NCBI RefSeq assembly: GCF_019597925.1
Contig: NZ_CP080442.1
Coordinates: forward strand, 599,001-663,000
Length of the DNA stretch: 64,000 nt
Direction of reading: 5' to 3'
DNA from: [Clostridium] scindens
GTDB taxonomy: Bacteria > Bacillota > Clostridia > Lachnospirales > Lachnospiraceae
Below are positions 43,647-52,239 of the stretch, piece by piece. A program made the position numbers and the translations under genes. Under the pieces are notes generated by a model. That model was not told the origin of the DNA. It saw only the letters and a list, made by a program, of their open reading frames with translations, and searched no databases. How positions within the stretch are numbered: position 1 is the stretch's first letter; each line of letters starts with the position of its first letter.

Positions 43647-44303
43647 ATGGCAAGAAATAAATATCCGGAAGAGACAAAAAAATTAATCGTTGATACAGCC
43701 GCCAGACTATTTATGGAGAAAGGATATGACCATACGTCTATCCAGGATATCATTGACAATCTGGGCGGTCTCACGAAAGGAGCCATCTACCACCATTTCA
43801 AATCCAAAGAAGACATCGTGTACGCGGTTTTTGAGAAGATGTACGCACAGGTAGACATAGATACGAAGAAGGTCTGCGAGAGTAAAAATATGAATGGCTT
43901 TCAGAAGTTACAGGAAGTCTTCAGATTATCCATCTTCAATCCGGCGCAGAACGATGTGCTCGTGGTAGCGATTGATATGATCAAGAATCCGCAGTTGCTA
44001 GTCATCTATCTGCGCGATATGGTGCAGACAGAGTCGACAGAGATGGTGAGGCGTATTCTTGAAGAAGGGATAGAAGATGGGTCTATAAAGACCGAGTACC
44101 CCAAGGAACTGGCAGAGGTATTGATGCTGCTGGGAGGAATATGGATCAATCCAATGGTTTATCCTTGCGATTCGTCAGAAATCGTGAAAAAGGTAAGATT
44201 CTACCAGCATATGCTGGAGGCGCTTGGCCTTAATATTATTGAAGATTCATGGATTGACCAGATAGAATCATATGCCGCATTGTATCAGGAGAATCAAAAG
44301 TAA
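43647..44303 (+). CDS. TetR family regulator
   Basis: A 218-residue regulator with helix-turn-helix TSIQDIIDNLGGLTKGAIYHHF and a helical ligand-binding domain. CAGGAGGG precedes the ATG at 43647. It is followed by a terminator and then an ABC exporter operon preceded by a second palindrome. It probably represses itself and the exporter until a toxic ligand binds. Confidence 0.9.
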   Translation: MARNKYPEETKKLIVDTAARLFMEKGYDHTSIQDIIDNLGGLTKGAIYHHFKSKEDIVYAVFEKMYAQVDIDTKKVCESKNMNGFQKLQEVFRLSIFNPAQNDVLVVAIDMIKNPQLLVIYLRDMVQTESTEMVRRILEEGIEDGSIKTEYPKELAEVLMLLGGIWINPMVYPCDSSEIVKKVRFYQHMLEALGLNIIEDSWIDQIESYAALYQENQK

Positions 44304-44308
44304 GAAAA

Positions 44309-44340
44309 ACTGTCCTGTTTTTACAGGGCAGTAAAATTTT
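44309..44340 (+). terminator. Terminator after TetR gene
   Basis: A 10-bp stem with one G-T pair (44309-44318 with 44323-44332), TTTT loop, then AAAATTTT. Confidence 0.7.
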
Positions 44341-44350
44341 AAAATTATAC

Positions 44351-44367
44351 ATACCAACGGTTGGTAT
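44351..44367. promoter_or_regulatory. Operator upstream of the ABC exporter
   Basis: A perfect palindrome ATACCAACGGTTGGTAT (8+1+8) lies 17 bp before the start codon and close to the ribosome site. Its length and the shared outer ATAC/GTAT suggest control by the TetR protein at 43647. Confidence 0.65.
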
Positions 44368-44383
44368 TAAAAGGAGATAAGTC

Positions 44384-45088
44384 GTGATTAAAGTAAAAAG
44401 GGCAGGAAAAAACTTTGGAAACAGATCGGTAATAAATGACTGTTCCCTGACAATTGACAAAGGCGAGATCTATGCGCTAGTCGGCGTTAATGGGACAGGA
44501 AAGACCACTTTGATGAAGATGGCAGCAGGATTTTTACAGCCCTCTATGGGAGAAATCTATGTAGAGGGAGTATCGGCCTGGAAGAACAAGGAGAACATAC
44601 AGAGGCTGATCGGCAGTCTGATCGAGGTTCCGGTGTTCTATGAGCACCTGTCAGCAGGAGAGAATCTAAGGCTGCATCAGGCCTATATGGGCTGTCAGGA
44701 AGACATATCCGCCATGCTTTGCACGGTGGGTCTGTCAGAGAATTATGATAAGCCGGTGGCGAAATATTCGATGGGAATGAGGCAGAGGCTGGCGATTGCA
44801 AGAGCCATGCTTCACAAGCCGGATATCCTGATCCTGGATGAACCTTTGAACGGGCTGGACCCTGTGGCAGTAGAAGATATGAGAGTGCTGCTGAGAAAAA
44901 AGGCGGATAAAGGAGTAGCAATTCTGATTTCCAGCCACATCTTAAGCGATGTGCTGCAAATTGCAGATAGAGTTGGCGTACTGTCGGAAGGCAGGATAAA
45001 AAGGGAGTTTGTCATGCAGGAATATAAAGAGCAGAGTTTAGAGACGTTCAGTCAGGAAGTTCTGGGAATCATGAAGGGAGAAGCGTAA
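44384..45088 (+). CDS. ABC transporter ATP-binding protein
   Basis: A 234-residue ABC ATPase starting with GTG (AAGGAG 8 bp upstream): Walker A GVNGTGKTT, signature YSMGMRQRLAI, Walker B LILDEPLNGLDP, switch HILSD. Short C-terminus of the drug/bacitracin-export type. One base overlaps the permease gene (TAATG). Regulated by the palindrome just upstream. Confidence 0.92.
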   Translation: MIKVKRAGKNFGNRSVINDCSLTIDKGEIYALVGVNGTGKTTLMKMAAGFLQPSMGEIYVEGVSAWKNKENIQRLIGSLIEVPVFYEHLSAGENLRLHQAYMGCQEDISAMLCTVGLSENYDKPVAKYSMGMRQRLAIARAMLHKPDILILDEPLNGLDPVAVEDMRVLLRKKADKGVAILISSHILSDVLQIADRVGVLSEGRIKREFVMQEYKEQSLETFSQEVLGIMKGEA

Positions 45089-45795
45089 TGAAGATATGGG
45101 AGCAGGAATGGAAAAAGATCAATAAAAAGCCTTTTTTGCGGGGAATCATGGGGCTGGCGGCATTCAGCCTGTTTATTGCTATGCTCTTTCTGTTTATGCC
45201 GGACGAAGAGATGGGCAGAGGCGACGCCATGATCATCAGGGAGTGGAGAAGCCTGATCATACTGGTATCCTGCATCACGTTATTTGGATTTGCGGTGCTT
45301 GGGGCAGTCCTCTATGTGAATGCGGTTTTTAAGGAATACAGAGGCAAGCGCTCGCTTCTTTTGTTCTCCTATCCCATAGAGAGAAAAAGGATGTTCAGGG
45401 CAAAGGCCTGCCTGTCAGGCATAAGTATCATGGCAGCGGCGTTTATCGTAAACTATCTGGTGCTTTTGGTAGCGGGGCTTACATCGAATGTATTTCATAT
45501 TATGCCGCATTCTTTTGGATTGGCGGAGATGATGGAACTTGTCATCTATAGTCTTGCGATGGCGGTCCTTGCAAGCGGCATCGGCCTGATCGCCCTTGGA
45601 ATCGGCATGTTCAGATCCTCGGCTATGACGGTCGTTATAGCGACTCTGATTATCGCTGGAGTGATGACCAATCTGTTTTCCGCAAATATGTTTACCAGAA
45701 TTGGCATCGCGATAGCGCTGGTTCTTGTATTGGCGGCAGGCTGCGTCGCATTTCATCAGATGGAAGTCAGGATTAAGAATATGGAGGTTAGGTAA
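45088..45795 (+). CDS. ABC transporter permease
   Basis: A 235-residue membrane protein with six hydrophobic segments (MGLAAFSLFIAMLFLF, LIILVSCITLFGFAVLGAVLY and four more) and an EYRGKRSLLLFSYPIERKRMF coupling loop. It pairs with the ATPase and is immediately followed by an MFS gene, so both probably serve efflux. Confidence 0.85.
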   Translation: MKIWEQEWKKINKKPFLRGIMGLAAFSLFIAMLFLFMPDEEMGRGDAMIIREWRSLIILVSCITLFGFAVLGAVLYVNAVFKEYRGKRSLLLFSYPIERKRMFRAKACLSGISIMAAAFIVNYLVLLVAGLTSNVFHIMPHSFGLAEMMELVIYSLAMAVLASGIGLIALGIGMFRSSAMTVVIATLIIAGVMTNLFSANMFTRIGIAIALVLVLAAGCVAFHQMEVRIKNMEVR

Positions 45796-47038
45796 ATGCA
45801 TCAGAAAAAGGGCTATTCAAAGGATTTTTACCTGGTCGTTATCGGCCAGATCATTTCACTGTTTGGAAATGCGGTTATGCGGTTCGCGCTGCCCATACAT
45901 CTGCTGAACGTAACGGGATCAGCGGCCGTCTTAGGCGTGGTGTCCGGATGCGCATTTATTCCTCTGGCGGTGATGTCACCGATCGGCGGAATCATAGCGG
46001 ATCGAGTGAATAAGCGGAATGTAATGGTATTTCTGGATTTTTTCACTTCTGGGCTGACCGTTCTATTCTTGCTTCTGTATGGGAAGGTAAGCATTACAGG
46101 AATGGTGCTGGTGACGCTATTCTTGCTGTATGGAATCAGCGGGGCATATCAGCCTTCCGTCCAGGCAAGTATTCCGGTATTGGTGGAGTCGGAGCATATT
46201 ATGCCAGCGAATGCTGTTATCAATATGGTATCTTCCTTATCCGGCCTGCTGGGTCCTGCGCTTGGCGGCACGGCGTATAGCCTGTGGGGAATCTATCCAG
46301 TGCTGTCCATTGCCGCGGGGTGCTTTTTTCTTATCGGCGGTGATGGAGATATTCATTAAGATTCCATATGAGAGGAAGCAAAGCACAGAATCCATCCTGC
46401 GTCAGACGAAAGATGATCTGTGCGAGAGTATTGCCTATATCGGCCAGAAAAAGCCGGAACTTGCAAAACTGACGCTTTGCTGCGCGGGCGTGAACCTGGT
46501 CATGTCTGCGCTGATGATCATCGGCCTGCCGGTTATCGTGATGAATATCCTTGACTTTTCCAAGTCTGAGGCATCCAGGCTATATGGATACATGGAGGCG
46601 ATTCTTGCAATCGGCGGCCTGGTTGGAGGGATTGGCGCAGGCGTCTTTGGACGAAAGTTAAAAGTCAACGGAAGCTGGAAGCTTCTCCTTGCTTCAGGAA
46701 TGCTTTTAATCCCCATGGGGGTCGTGCTTATGATAGAGTGTCCGGCGTATCTGGCATATGGGGTGCTTGCAGCTGCGGGGCTTGTCATTATGTCTCTTTC
46801 CGCCATCTATACCATACAGATTATGTCTTATATCCAGATGACCGTGCCACATCATATGGTTGGCAAGGTCATCGCCTGGATTATCGCGGTGTCTACATGT
46901 GCCCAGCCGGTGGGGCAGGTTCTGTATGGAGTCCTGTTTGATGAGATGGCGAAGAACGTATATATCATTTTTGGCGCTGCTACTATTTGCTCGGTGCTTA
47001 TCGCGCTAGGAAGCCGGAAGGCGACGAAGGCGTTATGA
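45796..47038 (+). pseudogene. MFS efflux transporter split by a frameshift
   Basis: An MFS protein of about 414 residues in the multidrug-efflux branch (starts IGQIISLFGNAVMRFALPIHL; ends GSRKATKAL). It is in two frames: the first runs 45796-46359, then the sequence continues in the +2 frame as FLSAVMEIFIKIPYERK to 47038. The frames meet at a run of six T (46324-46329), where one extra T explains the shift. Either a real inactivating or phase-variable mutation, or a sequencing error. AGGTAA/GGAGG lies upstream and the gene starts right after the permease stop. Confidence 0.8.
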
Positions 47039-47077
47039 TGCGTTTTTAGATAGAGCAGGAAACTTAGTTAAAATATA

Positions 47078-47106
47078 TTGTACATTCATCTTGAATTGAT
47101 TATACT
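47078..47106 (+). promoter_or_regulatory. Promoter of the SIR2 gene
   Basis: TTGTAC (47078-47083), 17-bp spacer, TATACT (47101-47106), 52 bp before the start codon. No operator-like repeat is obvious. Confidence 0.6.
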
Positions 47107-47157
47107 GAGAATATTGAAGTTAGAGTAGATTCGGAAGGTTGCGAGGAGAGATAAAGG

Positions 47158-48933
47158 ATGTTTTTTTTCTTTGATGTTAATGAGTATAATGATGGGATAC
47201 CAGGATATGAGCAAATGATGAAGCCAATCCTTGCAGCATTAGTGGAGTTAGGTGGGAAAGGAACCGTTGCGGAAATCGATAGGAAGGCAAGCGAGTTAAT
47301 GAATCTGCCGGAAGATATTTTGAAGATTATGCATAAAGGTTCTACAACCAGAAGCGAAGTAGCTTATCGGATGGCCTGGGCCAGAACGTATTTGAAGAGT
47401 TATGGCTTGATCGAGAATAAAAAGAGAGGATTTTGGTCCGTTACAGAAAATTTTGATGGAGATATTGAAAATATTGATCCTTCTGAAATTGTAAGAAAAC
47501 TTCAAAACGAGAAAGAGCAGGTCAATAAGGGAGAAAGAAGTTTAGAATTCGAATCTGCAAAGGCGTTTGAAAATCTGAGTATATCCTTGCTTAAGGATAT
47601 AACATTATCAGAAGGAAAGAGGATATCAATCAATGCAATAGCCAATGAATCCCCATTTGATTTGTACTTGCCAGATGGCATAGATGATTATAGTGGTCAC
47701 TTGAATTGTGCGATTAAATTTGAAGCAGAGGGGAAACGTCATAGTTTATCAATATTGCAAGAGTATTGTGAAGAACTTAGAGCAGGCTTAAAAGAACAGA
47801 GATTATTGCTTATAACAAATCTTATTATTCCGGAAGAGTTTAGAAATAAATACAGGGATATGATATTTTTTTGGGATAAGGAAGATTTAGAAGAACGAAT
47901 AGATCCAGAAGCATCATATGCAGGCTATCTAATCAATCCCCAGAAGACTTTCATAGAAGAAATCGTATCGTTAGATGTTTCCAGGGAAGAACGAGATAAA
48001 GAAAAGGAAAACTATATCAAAAGAGTTTCAACTGCTTTTAAAAGCGGAGACATGGTCCTTTTTCTCGGAGCGGGAATTTCTATTGATGGAGGCATACCAT
48101 TATGGGATACATTGATAAAGCGGTTACATATCCATATGATAAATAGATTGAACAAGGATTGGACATTAAATGCAAAAGAACAAGAAATAATGAAGGGGCT
48201 AGCCTTTAGTAACGAAATGGATTCTCCTTTATTACAAATGCGATACATAAAGTCAGCATTTTCGAATGATGAATATTATAAGCTAGTACATTCTGTGCTC
48301 TATGAAAGTAAGACTAATATTGATACAAAATTGTTAAGTGCTATAGCCAAGATCTGTACTCCGCAAAGGTCATACTGTGGTGTGAAAAATATTATTACTT
48401 ATAATTTTGATGACCTGCTAGAGAGAAAATTTGACGAAAGGGACATTAGATATAATGATATATCCTGTGAAGAAGACAGACAGGTAGTGGATAAATTGAA
48501 TATATATCATGTACATGGCTATTTGCCTAATAATATGAAAAAACTAAAAGGAGAGCCGGAACTGATATTTTCCGAGGAAGATTACCATAGAGTGTATCGG
48601 GATGCATATTCATGGTCTAATCTAATTCAATTGAATGCCTTACGTGAAAATACTTGCTTATTTATTGGATGTTCATTAACGGATCCTAATCTTAGAAGAC
48701 TGTTGGACGTGGCAACAAGAAAGGAAGAGATGCCCAGACATTTTGCAATTTTAAAAAGAAACGAGATTAAAAATAATAATCTCGTTAGCAAGTCTGATCG
48801 GGAACTCCTTGAAATATATCAAAGGATAGATAATAATATCCAAGTGGGTTATTATCAAGAATTAGGACTTAATATTATATGGATAGATGATTATAGCGAG
48901 ATTCCTGAAATACTTGAAAGAATAATTGAATGA
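47158..48933 (+). CDS. Mrr-N/nuclease-like/SIR2 protein, probable defence effector
   Basis: A 591-residue soluble protein. Residues about 15-100 form a winged-helix Mrr_N-like domain (GGKGTVAEIDRKASEL, RMAWARTYLKSYGLIENK); about 130-245 look like a degenerate restriction-endonuclease-fold domain (SPFDLYLPDG ... LLLITNLIIP) without a convincing ExK; about 290-560 are a SIR2 domain with LGAGIS (303-308), YNFDD (Asn416) and HVHG (451-454), the residues needed to bind and hydrolyse NAD. In defence systems such as Thoeris and DSR, SIR2 domains kill phage-infected cells by depleting NAD. The gene is markedly more AT-rich than its neighbours, indicating horizontal gain. GAGGAG precedes the ATG. Confidence 0.8.
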   Translation: MFFFFDVNEYNDGIPGYEQMMKPILAALVELGGKGTVAEIDRKASELMNLPEDILKIMHKGSTTRSEVAYRMAWARTYLKSYGLIENKKRGFWSVTENFDGDIENIDPSEIVRKLQNEKEQVNKGERSLEFESAKAFENLSISLLKDITLSEGKRISINAIANESPFDLYLPDGIDDYSGHLNCAIKFEAEGKRHSLSILQEYCEELRAGLKEQRLLLITNLIIPEEFRNKYRDMIFFWDKEDLEERIDPEASYAGYLINPQKTFIEEIVSLDVSREERDKEKENYIKRVSTAFKSGDMVLFLGAGISIDGGIPLWDTLIKRLHIHMINRLNKDWTLNAKEQEIMKGLAFSNEMDSPLLQMRYIKSAFSNDEYYKLVHSVLYESKTNIDTKLLSAIAKICTPQRSYCGVKNIITYNFDDLLERKFDERDIRYNDISCEEDRQVVDKLNIYHVHGYLPNNMKKLKGEPELIFSEEDYHRVYRDAYSWSNLIQLNALRENTCLFIGCSLTDPNLRRLLDVATRKEEMPRHFAILKRNEIKNNNLVSKSDRELLEIYQRIDNNIQVGYYQELGLNIIWIDDYSEIPEILERIIE

Positions 48934-48972
48934 ATATTATTCATTGACAGCCGGAATCCTTTCTGCTATACT
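48929..48972 (+). promoter_or_regulatory. TetR promoter and operator
   Basis: TTGACA (48944-48949), 17-bp spacer, TATACT (48967-48972). A perfect palindrome AATGAATATTATTCATT (48929-48945) overlaps the -35 box. The SIR2 gene stop lies within this site. Confidence 0.75.
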
Positions 48973-49001
48973 GTCTGCAAGATCAAAGGAGGCGATAGGC
49001 A

Positions 49002-49577
49002 ATGCCACGAATCACAAAGGAACCGGCGGAGCGCAGACAGGAGATTATAGATACGGCCATGAGGCTATTCTATGAAAAGGGATATGAAAGGACGTCGATT
49101 ACAGATATAGCGAGGGAGATGGGTGTGGCCCAGGGACTTTGCTACCGATATTTTGCGTCAAAAGAAAGTATCTTTGACACTGCACTGGAACAGTACGCGG
49201 ATATGCAGGTAGCTCAATTGTCACGGGGAATGCTGGATTCTGGGCGTTCCCTTAAGCAGATGATCGCAGAGATGCCGACCTTCCTGGATGTAGAGACGGA
49301 TGATAATTTCTATTATAAATTTTGCCATGAAGCCGGAGGCATAAAGACGCACCAGCAGCTGTCCATGAAGATCTGCGAGAAGATGATGCCTATTGTAGCA
49401 CAAATGCTGGAGCGGGCGGTTGAAAGAGGCGAGATAGGGCCTTGCGATACCCGGACAGCCGCTTCTTTCTGCGTATATGGCCAGCTGGGTATTCTGCTGG
49501 ACCGTACGGTCGACGGAGAAGAACGGGTCCGAAGGATTAAGACATTTTTGCTTGGCATGCTGGATATAGCAAAGTAG
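49002..49577 (+). CDS. TetR family regulator
   Basis: A 191-residue TetR regulator with helix-turn-helix TSITDIAREMGVAQGLCYRYF. AAAGGAGG lies upstream. It precedes a MATE exporter gene that has a nearly identical palindrome in front of it, so it should repress both itself and the pump. Confidence 0.92.
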   Translation: MPRITKEPAERRQEIIDTAMRLFYEKGYERTSITDIAREMGVAQGLCYRYFASKESIFDTALEQYADMQVAQLSRGMLDSGRSLKQMIAEMPTFLDVETDDNFYYKFCHEAGGIKTHQQLSMKICEKMMPIVAQMLERAVERGEIGPCDTRTAASFCVYGQLGILLDRTVDGEERVRRIKTFLLGMLDIAK

Positions 49578-49580
49578 TTT

Positions 49581-49608
49581 TCCCTGCCGTTAGGGGCAGG
49601 GATTCTTT
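49581..49608 (+). terminator. Terminator after TetR gene
   Basis: A perfect 8-bp stem (49581-49588 with 49595-49602), then TTCTTT. Confidence 0.65.
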
Positions 49609-49620
49609 AAACAACAATAA

Positions 49621-49637
49621 TGAATGATATTCATTCA
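49621..49637. promoter_or_regulatory. Operator in front of the MATE gene
   Basis: TGAATGATATTCATTCA, a palindrome (7+3+7) nearly matching the one before the TetR gene (shared TGAAT/ATTCA half-sites), 19 bp before the MATE start codon. Confidence 0.75.
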
Positions 49638-49655
49638 ATGGAAGGAAAGAGAATT

Positions 49656-50993
49656 ATGGAAACAAAAATGGATTTTGTAAATGAGAGCACAGGCAGATGC
49701 TTCTGGATGATGTTCCTGCCGGTCATGGCGGCTATGTTTCTGAATATGGCATATAACGTGGTTGACAGTTTGTGGATCGGGAATCTGCTGGGGGAGAGGG
49801 CCTATGCGGCACTGACCAGTTCGACACCGGTTATTTTGATCTTAAATTCGATTGCCATGGGAGCCACCAATGGTGTTGCAATCCTGGTATCGCAGGCAAT
49901 CGGGGCGAAGGACCGTAAAAAGGCGGACGGGATTATTGCGACTTCGCTTATCGTTGCAGTGGCGTTTGCCCTATTGGTGACGATCCTGCTGGAACTGTCT
50001 CTGCCGATGGTCCTTCATGTACTGAATACGCCAAAAGAGACCTGGCAGCTGGCAAAAGAATATCTGTCTATCTATCTTTTGGGATATATGGCGGTATATC
50101 TGTACTGCTATCTTACAGCGGTGCTCAGAAGTTTCGGCAATGCGGTCTTCCAGATGGCTGCAATGCTAGTCTGTACCATGTTAAATGCCATCCTGGATCC
50201 TTTGTTCATTCGGCGAATGGGATTTCGGGGAACAGCCATCGCCACGTTACTGTCCCAGACGATCTGCCTGGCGTTCATGGTGATCTATATGTATAGGAAA
50301 AAAGTAATACGGCTCCATATCCAGGAATTTCGTAAGGGATTGATCGGGGAGATTATTGCCAAGGCAGTCCCTTCCGTAATCCAGCAGAGCATCCCGGCCA
50401 TCAGCACAGCGTTTCTGACATCGCTGGTAAGCAGCATGGGCCTTTGTGCGATAGCGGCCTACGGGATAACGGGAAAACTGGAGATTATCCTGTTCTATCC
50501 GGCGATGGCAATCAATATGGTGCTGACGAATATCATCGGGCAATGCGCCGGAGCAAAAAGAAGCGACCGGGAAAAGGAGTATCTCATATATGCCCTGAAG
50601 ATGGGGGGAATTCTGCTACTACTTTTGTCTGTCGGAGTAGTGGGATTTGCGCGTCCGCTGTCGGGACTATTTTTAAGAAGCGAAGATGTCGCGGGAATCG
50701 TTGCGGGATATTTCCTGATTGTCGGCGCAGGCTATGTGCTGAATACGGTAACGAACTGTTTCCTAGGGGCGTTAAATGGACTGGGAAGACCTTTTAAAAG
50801 TATGATGCTCATGGTATTTTACTATATTCTTGTCAGAATGCCGCTGGCTTGGATCCTCAATCATGCAGGATGGGGGCTTGATGGAATCTGGACGGCAGTG
50901 CTGATCAGCCATATCGTTGCAAGCATAGCTGCTTTTTATGCAGGATACACAGAAATACGCAAAGAAGCAGAGGCGAGTGCCATTATTGATTGA
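49656..50993 (+). CDS. MATE family multidrug exporter
   Basis: A 445-residue, 12-segment membrane antiporter of the MATE family: two similar halves, VVDSLWIGNLLGERAYAALT in the first and GLCAIAAYGITGKLEIILF in the second, with the conserved N-terminal proline region FLPVMAAMFLNMAYN. Exports cationic drugs using an H+ or Na+ gradient. AAGGAAAGAGA precedes the ATG at 49656. The operator at 49621 and the TetR gene upstream show inducible expression. Confidence 0.92.
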   Translation: METKMDFVNESTGRCFWMMFLPVMAAMFLNMAYNVVDSLWIGNLLGERAYAALTSSTPVILILNSIAMGATNGVAILVSQAIGAKDRKKADGIIATSLIVAVAFALLVTILLELSLPMVLHVLNTPKETWQLAKEYLSIYLLGYMAVYLYCYLTAVLRSFGNAVFQMAAMLVCTMLNAILDPLFIRRMGFRGTAIATLLSQTICLAFMVIYMYRKKVIRLHIQEFRKGLIGEIIAKAVPSVIQQSIPAISTAFLTSLVSSMGLCAIAAYGITGKLEIILFYPAMAINMVLTNIIGQCAGAKRSDREKEYLIYALKMGGILLLLLSVGVVGFARPLSGLFLRSEDVAGIVAGYFLIVGAGYVLNTVTNCFLGALNGLGRPFKSMMLMVFYYILVRMPLAWILNHAGWGLDGIWTAVLISHIVASIAAFYAGYTEIRKEAEASAIID

Positions 50994-51188
50994 ACGAGAC
51001 TAGAAAAGGGGTGGGAAGATAGTGTCCTACTCCTTTTTGGCTATGTTGAACAAAAATATCAGGATTTATTTGTAAAATTGTTAGAATTGACAAACCATGG
51101 ATATATGCGTATTATAATATTAAATAATATTTATAAACACTATTTAGAAATAATATTTAAAATCAGAAAAGAAAAAGGAGAAGACAAT
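50994..51188 (+). promoter_or_regulatory. Promoter region of dehydrogenase copy 1
   Basis: A 195-bp AT-rich gap. TTGACA (51087-51092) with TATTAT at 51110-51115 makes a promoter with a 17-bp spacer. From 51087 on, the blocks ATAATATTAAAT (51114), TTTATAAA (51130) and TATTTAG (51141) recur with the same mutual spacing before copy 2, suggesting a shared regulator-binding region. Confidence 0.65.
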
Positions 51189-52226
51189 ATGGCAAAGAAA
51201 TTATTTACGACGATCTATGGACGCAACCTGGTGGGAGAGCTTAAGAACATCGTGCAGAGGCCATACCTGGTGGTGACAATGGAGGACTTATGGGACCGGT
51301 TCAAGGACGAGTTCGATGATGACTGCATCGTGCATTTCGTGAAGACGCTGGAGTACGACGAGATCATGGCGGAGGTGGAGAGGCTTCCGAAGTTCGAGGC
51401 GGTCATCGGCCTTGGCGGAGGCCAGGCGGTGGACTATGCCAAGATGGCGGCGTGGAAGACCCATATGCCGCTTTACCAGGTGCCGACCTCCATCGCCACC
51501 AATGCAGTGTTCGGGCATCGCGCAGGGGTGCGCTTCGACAGCGTGGTAAGATACGTGGGCTACGTGGAGCCGGTAGCGGTCTATGTGGACTACGACATCA
51601 TCCAGAACGGCCCGAAGGACCTGAACCGCAGCGGCGTGTGCGACGTGCTCTGCTACAACAACTCTATGTTCGACTGGAAGTATGCGGCGGACCAGGGGAA
51701 ATGCGAGGCGAAGTGGCCCTATGACGAGGAGATGGTGGCGGAGGTCAAGGAGGTGTTCGACTCCGTGGTGAATGGCCTGGATGACATCTACGAGCTGAAC
51801 GAGAAGGGAATCCTCACCCTGACGGAGGGCCTGAGATGGGGCGGCGGGGCGTTCCACAACAATGGCTGGAACCCGAGGCCGATCGAGGGAAGCGACCACT
51901 TCCTGTTCTACACGCTGGAATACATGACGAAGAAGAAGTTCATCCACGGCCAGCCGGTATGCCTGGGGATCTTCGTGGGCTCCGCGATGGGCGGGAACGA
52001 CCCGGACGGGATCCTGGACCTCATCCACCGCGCGGGAGTGGAGATCCGCCCGGAGGGAATGGGGATCACGTGGGACGACGTGTTCGCGGCGATCAAGTAC
52101 GAGAAGGAGTTCCTGGAGAGCAACGGATACTGGTATACGGTGGTCAACGACTTCGAGGTGACGGAGGAATTCTGCCAGATGATCAAGGAAAAGGTGATCG
52201 CCAAATACGGCGAGTGGGATAAGTAA
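51189..52226 (+). CDS. Metal-dependent polyol/sugar-phosphate dehydrogenase, copy 1
   Basis: A 345-residue member of the group III alcohol dehydrogenase/G1P-dehydrogenase-like superfamily: NAD loop GLGGGQAVDYAK (74-85), metal ligands Asp152 (SGVCDVL), His237 (GSDHF) and His253 (FIHGQP), Zn or Ni by analogy to AraM. It is nearly identical to the gene at 53831 (five residues differ: 174, 209, 333, 334, 345). Codons are extremely G/C-rich at the third position compared with neighbours, suggesting high expression or recent gain. ATG 51189 follows AAAAGGAGAAG; an upstream extension of the frame is unlikely. A sugar- or glycerol-phosphate or amino-polyol is the probable substrate. Confidence 0.88.
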   Translation: MAKKLFTTIYGRNLVGELKNIVQRPYLVVTMEDLWDRFKDEFDDDCIVHFVKTLEYDEIMAEVERLPKFEAVIGLGGGQAVDYAKMAAWKTHMPLYQVPTSIATNAVFGHRAGVRFDSVVRYVGYVEPVAVYVDYDIIQNGPKDLNRSGVCDVLCYNNSMFDWKYAADQGKCEAKWPYDEEMVAEVKEVFDSVVNGLDDIYELNEKGILTLTEGLRWGGGAFHNNGWNPRPIEGSDHFLFYTLEYMTKKKFIHGQPVCLGIFVGSAMGGNDPDGILDLIHRAGVEIRPEGMGITWDDVFAAIKYEKEFLESNGYWYTVVNDFEVTEEFCQMIKEKVIAKYGEWDK

Positions 52227-52239
52227 AGGAGGGGATGGT

